From: Oscillospiraceae bacterium
GTDB taxonomy: Bacteria > Bacillota_A > Clostridia > Oscillospirales > Oscillospiraceae
Direction of reading: 5' to 3'
Length of the DNA stretch: 24,668 nucleotides
Assembly: GCA_017516785.1 (NCBI GenBank)
Contig: JAFXAV010000065.1
Span: 1 to 24,668, forward strand
Within the stretch, counting starts at the first letter, position 1, and the number at the start of each line of letters is the position of its first letter. Positions 22,078 through 24,668 of the stretch are shown one piece after another. The notes beneath the pieces were generated by a model. That model was not told where the DNA came from and made no database searches. It saw only the letters and a list, made by a program, of their open reading frames with translations. The position numbers were made by a program, and so were the translations under genes.

Positions 22078-22732
22078 TGCGGTTCTGGGCAACACCAGTC
22101 CGGGTTTGATTGATGCCCCGGATGGTGTTTTCGCGCTTCACAGAAGTTAATGTGCATCCGATGAAAACCTCACTGCCGCTGATCTTGTCAACCGTCAGGG
22201 CGAAGGGTTCCTCCGGATCCGGCGGTTCGCTGGTGCCGGGAGGCAGCAGTTCCTCCATGGTAAACTGCCACTTGGCGGCGCTGATGGAAGTAACTTCATC
22301 ATCGGTCTTTCGCTCTGCCCGGAAGCTTGTCACATACTCCATAGGCTGGGAGCCGATGGAAATGTCATATCCCGGCCCGGGAGACCATTTATCCTCCAGA
22401 GCAGCGCCGAAAAACACCGCCCCGATTTCGATGTAGAACACATCCGCCATCTCGTCGAATTTGCAGATGTCCTTAACGCAGCTGCCGCCCATATCCTCCA
22501 GGGCATCCAGCGCCCGAAGGGCCGTGGTCTCGCAGAGACTGCCGCCCCCGGAGGCAGGACTCATGATGACCACCTGCACCGCAGTGGTGCGAACCGAGCG
22601 GTCTACTTTCCCCAGCCGCACCGCAGCCACCGGTCCCATGAGGGCCGGAATCCGCCCGCCGGGATAGGCCTCGTCCGCCCGGATGGACGCAGCTTTCAGG
22701 CCCTCAATGACGCTTCCTACGATTGTCCCCAA
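22058..22732 (-). CDS. phage tail-terminator-like or minor structural protein
   Basis: The 224-residue protein is the last of the phage block. Its position after capsid, connector and head-closure genes suggests a tail-completion or neck role. The N-terminal half (about 1-110, with GPVAAVRLGKVDRSVRTTAVQ) would fit a tail terminator. The C-terminal half has a Pro/Glu-rich linker (PPGTSEPPDPEEP) and a beta-rich end. I do not recognise a family with certainty. The start is a TTG (22730-22732) overlapping the previous gene by 16 bases, with GAGG just before. Confidence 0.55.
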   Translation of the reverse strand: MGTIVGSVIEGLKAASIRADEAYPGGRIPALMGPVAAVRLGKVDRSVRTTAVQVVIMSPASGGGSLCETTALRALDALEDMGGSCVKDICKFDEMADVFYIEIGAVFFGAALEDKWSPGPGYDISIGSQPMEYVTSFRAERKTDDEVTSISAAKWQFTMEELLPPGTSEPPDPEEPFALTVDKISGSEVFIGCTLTSVKRENTIRGINQTRTGVAQNRNYITVM

Positions 22733-23064
22733 TTATCCTCACCGCCTTTTTCCACGCACATCCCCCAGCAGTATACTGGCCCGTTTGCGTCTCGGATCAG
22801 CTCCGACCGCCGGAGCCAGTAGGCCTTCTCCCCCACTTCCACCGTGTCCCCGGCTTCTGCCAGAGGTTCCACAGGGCCGATATAGACATACTGTCCTCTG
22901 GGAATTTCGCCCAGAGGGGAATAATTCCCCTCCAGGTACTGCCAGCTTTTGGTCCTCACAGGCTGAAAGAAGGCCCGGATGGCGTAACTCCCATCATTGC
23001 GGATCAGGCGCACCGCCATGCCGTAGGTGTTCAGAATCTTCCCCACCATCTGCTGCATGGTCAC
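22717..23064 (-). CDS. phage head-closure/minor capsid protein
   Basis: The 115-residue beta-rich protein (ends CVEKGGEDNWGQS) has the size and position of head-closure or stopper proteins. It overlaps the upstream connector gene by ATGA. The middle, RGQYVYIGPVEPLAEAGDTV, reads like the small barrel of that group. The assignment comes mostly from gene order. Confidence 0.6.
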   Translation of the reverse strand: MTMQQMVGKILNTYGMAVRLIRNDGSYAIRAFFQPVRTKSWQYLEGNYSPLGEIPRGQYVYIGPVEPLAEAGDTVEVGEKAYWLRRSELIRDANGPVYCWGMCVEKGGEDNWGQS

Positions 23065-23423
23065 ACCCCCCGAAAAGTGAACCGGTCCTTCAGATAGGGC
23101 GCAATCATCAGCTCCGCCTGGGCTCTCAGGCAGTTGGATGCCGCATCAGCGCTGCCCCTGGTATTCCGCACCGAGAAATCCGCCACAGTGATCTGCTCGG
23201 TAGATTCCCCATTACTGACGGAATTCATGGCAGCCAGGGAAAGAAGGCTTGCCGCGGCGATGAAATCCGCCTTGCAGTCCTCAGGACTTAAGCCATCCCG
23301 AAGCCTTGCCTGCAGCGACGCGGTGGTTGCGGTACACAGCGCCCCCAGCGCCTGGGTCTGATGCTCATTTAAGTCCCCCGCCAGCACCAGGGACTGAGCC
23401 AAAACCTGATCTCTCAGTGTCAT
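23061..23423 (-). CDS. phage head-tail connector (adaptor-like) protein
   Basis: The 120-residue, helix-rich protein begins MTLRDQVLAQSLVLAGDLNE and follows the capsid gene with an ATGA overlap. The frame to 23453 lacks support. The size, helical content and position fit gp6-like head-tail adaptors that dock on the portal. Confidence 0.6.
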   Translation of the reverse strand: MTLRDQVLAQSLVLAGDLNEHQTQALGALCTATTASLQARLRDGLSPEDCKADFIAAASLLSLAAMNSVSNGESTEQITVADFSVRNTRGSADAASNCLRAQAELMIAPYLKDRFTFRGV

Positions 23424-24445
23424 ACGTTCAGCACGCAGGCAGCGCCGTCGCAAATCTTGGCGAAGCCGGAGATGGAGGTGATGGCGGCACGCTCCAGCTG
23501 CTGGTCAATCAGCTTGTCATATTCCACCAGAACGTCACCGGCACGGACCAGTTCCAGAGCGTAGCGGTTGTCCAGACCAATGATCTTGCCGTCTGCAACA
23601 GCGGAGGTCCGGTGCAGCTGAGCGCCCAGAGGAGTGCCGAAAGAGCCGGTGCCCTGGAAATTCAGACCGGTGAGGGGATTCTGCAGTTCGGGAATCTTCA
23701 GCATCTTGGTCATGGTACCGGTGGAGCACAGGATGGTGTTCATGGTGTAGGGATCGAACTGGCCCCAGAATTCCACCATCTGATCGTAAGTCAGGGTGCC
23801 CTTGGTGCCGGTCATGGGGGAAGTACCCACGGTGAAGGCAGGAGCGGCATTGGAATTGCCGTCGCCGTTGATCAGAACATTCACAGCATCGGCCAGCTGC
23901 TGCTTCTGGATGTAGGCGCCGATCTGGCGCAGCATCACGGAGAACAGGTCCAGCTTCTGGAAGCGGATTGCCTCATAGGAAGCAACCAGCATGCGGCCTC
24001 TCTTGGTCAGGGATACCAGATGCTCCTTGGTCTTGACCTCGGTGGTGGGAATGGCTGCGCCCTCCTCCACATCCTGCAGAGCCTTGTCGGCATTCTCGGG
24101 AACGGAGTAGATGGAGCGGTAGTCCATGGCATCGATGACGGTGGTGGTCGCCACGATGGAGGGCAGAATGTCATTTTCCTCCATGCCCTGACGGACAGTT
24201 CTTGCGATGTATTCAGGAAACAGCACGGCGGAATCCATGGTGCGGAAAAACTTCTCCACAGGGGAAGAACCGGCGCCTTTGGCCCGGATGCCGAAGCGCT
24301 TCAGCTGACGCTGAAAGGCATCGGTGCCCTCCAGAGCAGTGCCGCGGTAATTTTCGCTGGGATCCAGAGACTCCAGTACCTGGGTAAAGCTCATACCCTC
24401 CTGACGATACATACCCTTTTCCAGTTTCAGATTGTCATAACCCAT
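23420..24445 (-). CDS. phage major capsid protein (HK97-fold type)
   Basis: The 341-residue protein has the layout of a tailed-phage coat protein. It has an extended N-terminal arm (about 1-100), then YSVPENADKALQDVEEGAAIPTTEV-like E-loop and spine regions in short blocks. A central helix contains AYIQKQQLADAVNVLINGDG, and a late A-domain part contains IIGLDNRYALELVRAGDVLV. AGGAGG lies nine bases before the ATG. Three overlapping connector genes follow, so it is phage and not encapsulin. No portal, terminase or protease gene is in the window; the block is cut on its upstream side by repeat copy B. Confidence 0.75.
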   Translation of the reverse strand: MGYDNLKLEKGMYRQEGMSFTQVLESLDPSENYRGTALEGTDAFQRQLKRFGIRAKGAGSSPVEKFFRTMDSAVLFPEYIARTVRQGMEENDILPSIVATTTVIDAMDYRSIYSVPENADKALQDVEEGAAIPTTEVKTKEHLVSLTKRGRMLVASYEAIRFQKLDLFSVMLRQIGAYIQKQQLADAVNVLINGDGNSNAAPAFTVGTSPMTGTKGTLTYDQMVEFWGQFDPYTMNTILCSTGTMTKMLKIPELQNPLTGLNFQGTGSFGTPLGAQLHRTSAVADGKIIGLDNRYALELVRAGDVLVEYDKLIDQQLERAAITSISGFAKICDGAACVLNV

Positions 24446-24480
24446 ATCATTTTCCTCCTAAGTTAATATGTGATCACCGA

Positions 24481-24540
24481 TTAACCGGTGATGACGATGT
24501 ATTCTTCAAATTGCAGTTTGTCGAGCTGCTGCACAGTACA
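24481..24540 (-). pseudogene. C-terminal remnant of a gene upstream of the capsid gene
   Basis: On the minus strand a frame ending ...LDKLQFEEYIVITG and TAA closes 35 bases before the capsid start. Its upstream part runs into the repeat, so only the tail of a phage gene seems to remain. The frame stays open into the repeat, so it may form a chimera. Confidence 0.35.
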
Positions 24541-24668
24541 CTTGCCTCCCTCTCTGAGGGAGGTGGCTCGCCGTAAGGCGAGACGGAGGGAGTGTCCTAT
24601 CGACTTTACGACACTCCCCCAGTCAAAAATCAAAGATTTTTGCCAGCCCCCTCAGGGAGGGGGCCAAG
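24510..24668. repeat. structured MITE-like repeat, copy B (right end cut by window)
   Basis: The left edge AAATTGCAGTTTGTCGAG (24510-24527) is the inverted match, with one difference, of the right edge of copy A. From 24539 on it is almost identical to copy A, including the hairpins. The stem 24567-24572/24577-24582 (CTCGCC/GGCGAG) replaces CAGCCC/GGGCTG of copy A. It sits against the phage block. Confidence 0.75.

Noticed and set aside
23420..24445. Encapsulin nanocompartment instead of phage capsid
   Set aside because: Overlapping connector and head-closure genes follow, and no cargo enzyme gene is adjacent.

Overview
The window looks like chromosomal DNA from a spore-forming gut-type clostridium, probably Oscillospiraceae or a close relative. 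The evidence is a sporulation protease gene (spoIVB), strong AGGAGG ribosome sites, GC-rich codons in the core genes, many small Firmicutes-type operons with hairpin/T-run terminators, and a short structured repeat of a kind I associate with these genomes. Genus cannot be told from the sequence. A copy of the same repeat lies at each extreme end, so the window may be a whole contig whose assembly stopped inside repeats.

Layout. (1) 1-182: repeat copy A, then a free methionine-(R)-sulfoxide reductase on the minus strand and, divergent from it, intact spoIVB. (2) 1766-5207: an array of small foreign-looking modules, all on the minus strand. They are an XRE/effector-binding regulator, then two barnase-like RNase/barstar pairs. 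After each module comes a displaced copy of the 3' end of spoIVB, four 3' ends in all counting the intact gene. The last copy still sits directly in front of a small conserved gene (5220-5396) that I infer was the original neighbour of spoIVB. This is the most unusual region: it looks like repeated insertion of cargo at the end of spoIVB, each insertion giving the gene a new 3' end and pushing the older one downstream. Both RNase toxin genes have one in-frame TGA near the N terminus, at different codons, while both barstars are intact. (3) 5490-8171: a TraX-family membrane protein, a YeiH-type transporter and a membrane-anchored TPR-like protein. (4) 8416-13075: a probable glycerate-use operon with a metallo-beta-lactamase-fold hydrolase, a CdaR-type regulator, a GntP-family permease and a MOFRL-type glycerate 2-kinase. 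(5) 13185-17368: a DUF4298-RidA fusion, a large adenosine-deaminase-like protein with an extra Rossmann-like C-terminal domain, and an ApbE lipoprotein. (6) 17401-22003: a LytTR/DUF3021 regulatory pair, an MFS exporter, a SpoU-type rRNA methyltransferase, an EamA transporter and a small membrane protein. (7) 22058-24445: a four-gene block of phage head and connector genes on the minus strand (major capsid, connector, head closure, a tail-terminator-like gene), ending at repeat copy B.

Functional links. The RNase/barstar pairs are translationally coupled toxin-immunity units. The CdaR-GntP-kinase set gives sensing, uptake and phosphorylation of glycerate or a related sugar acid. The LytTR protein and its DUF3021 membrane partner form a typical LytTR regulatory system, divergent from the MFS exporter. 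Apart from the cargo array, the phage block and the repeats, the window is ordinary core genome.
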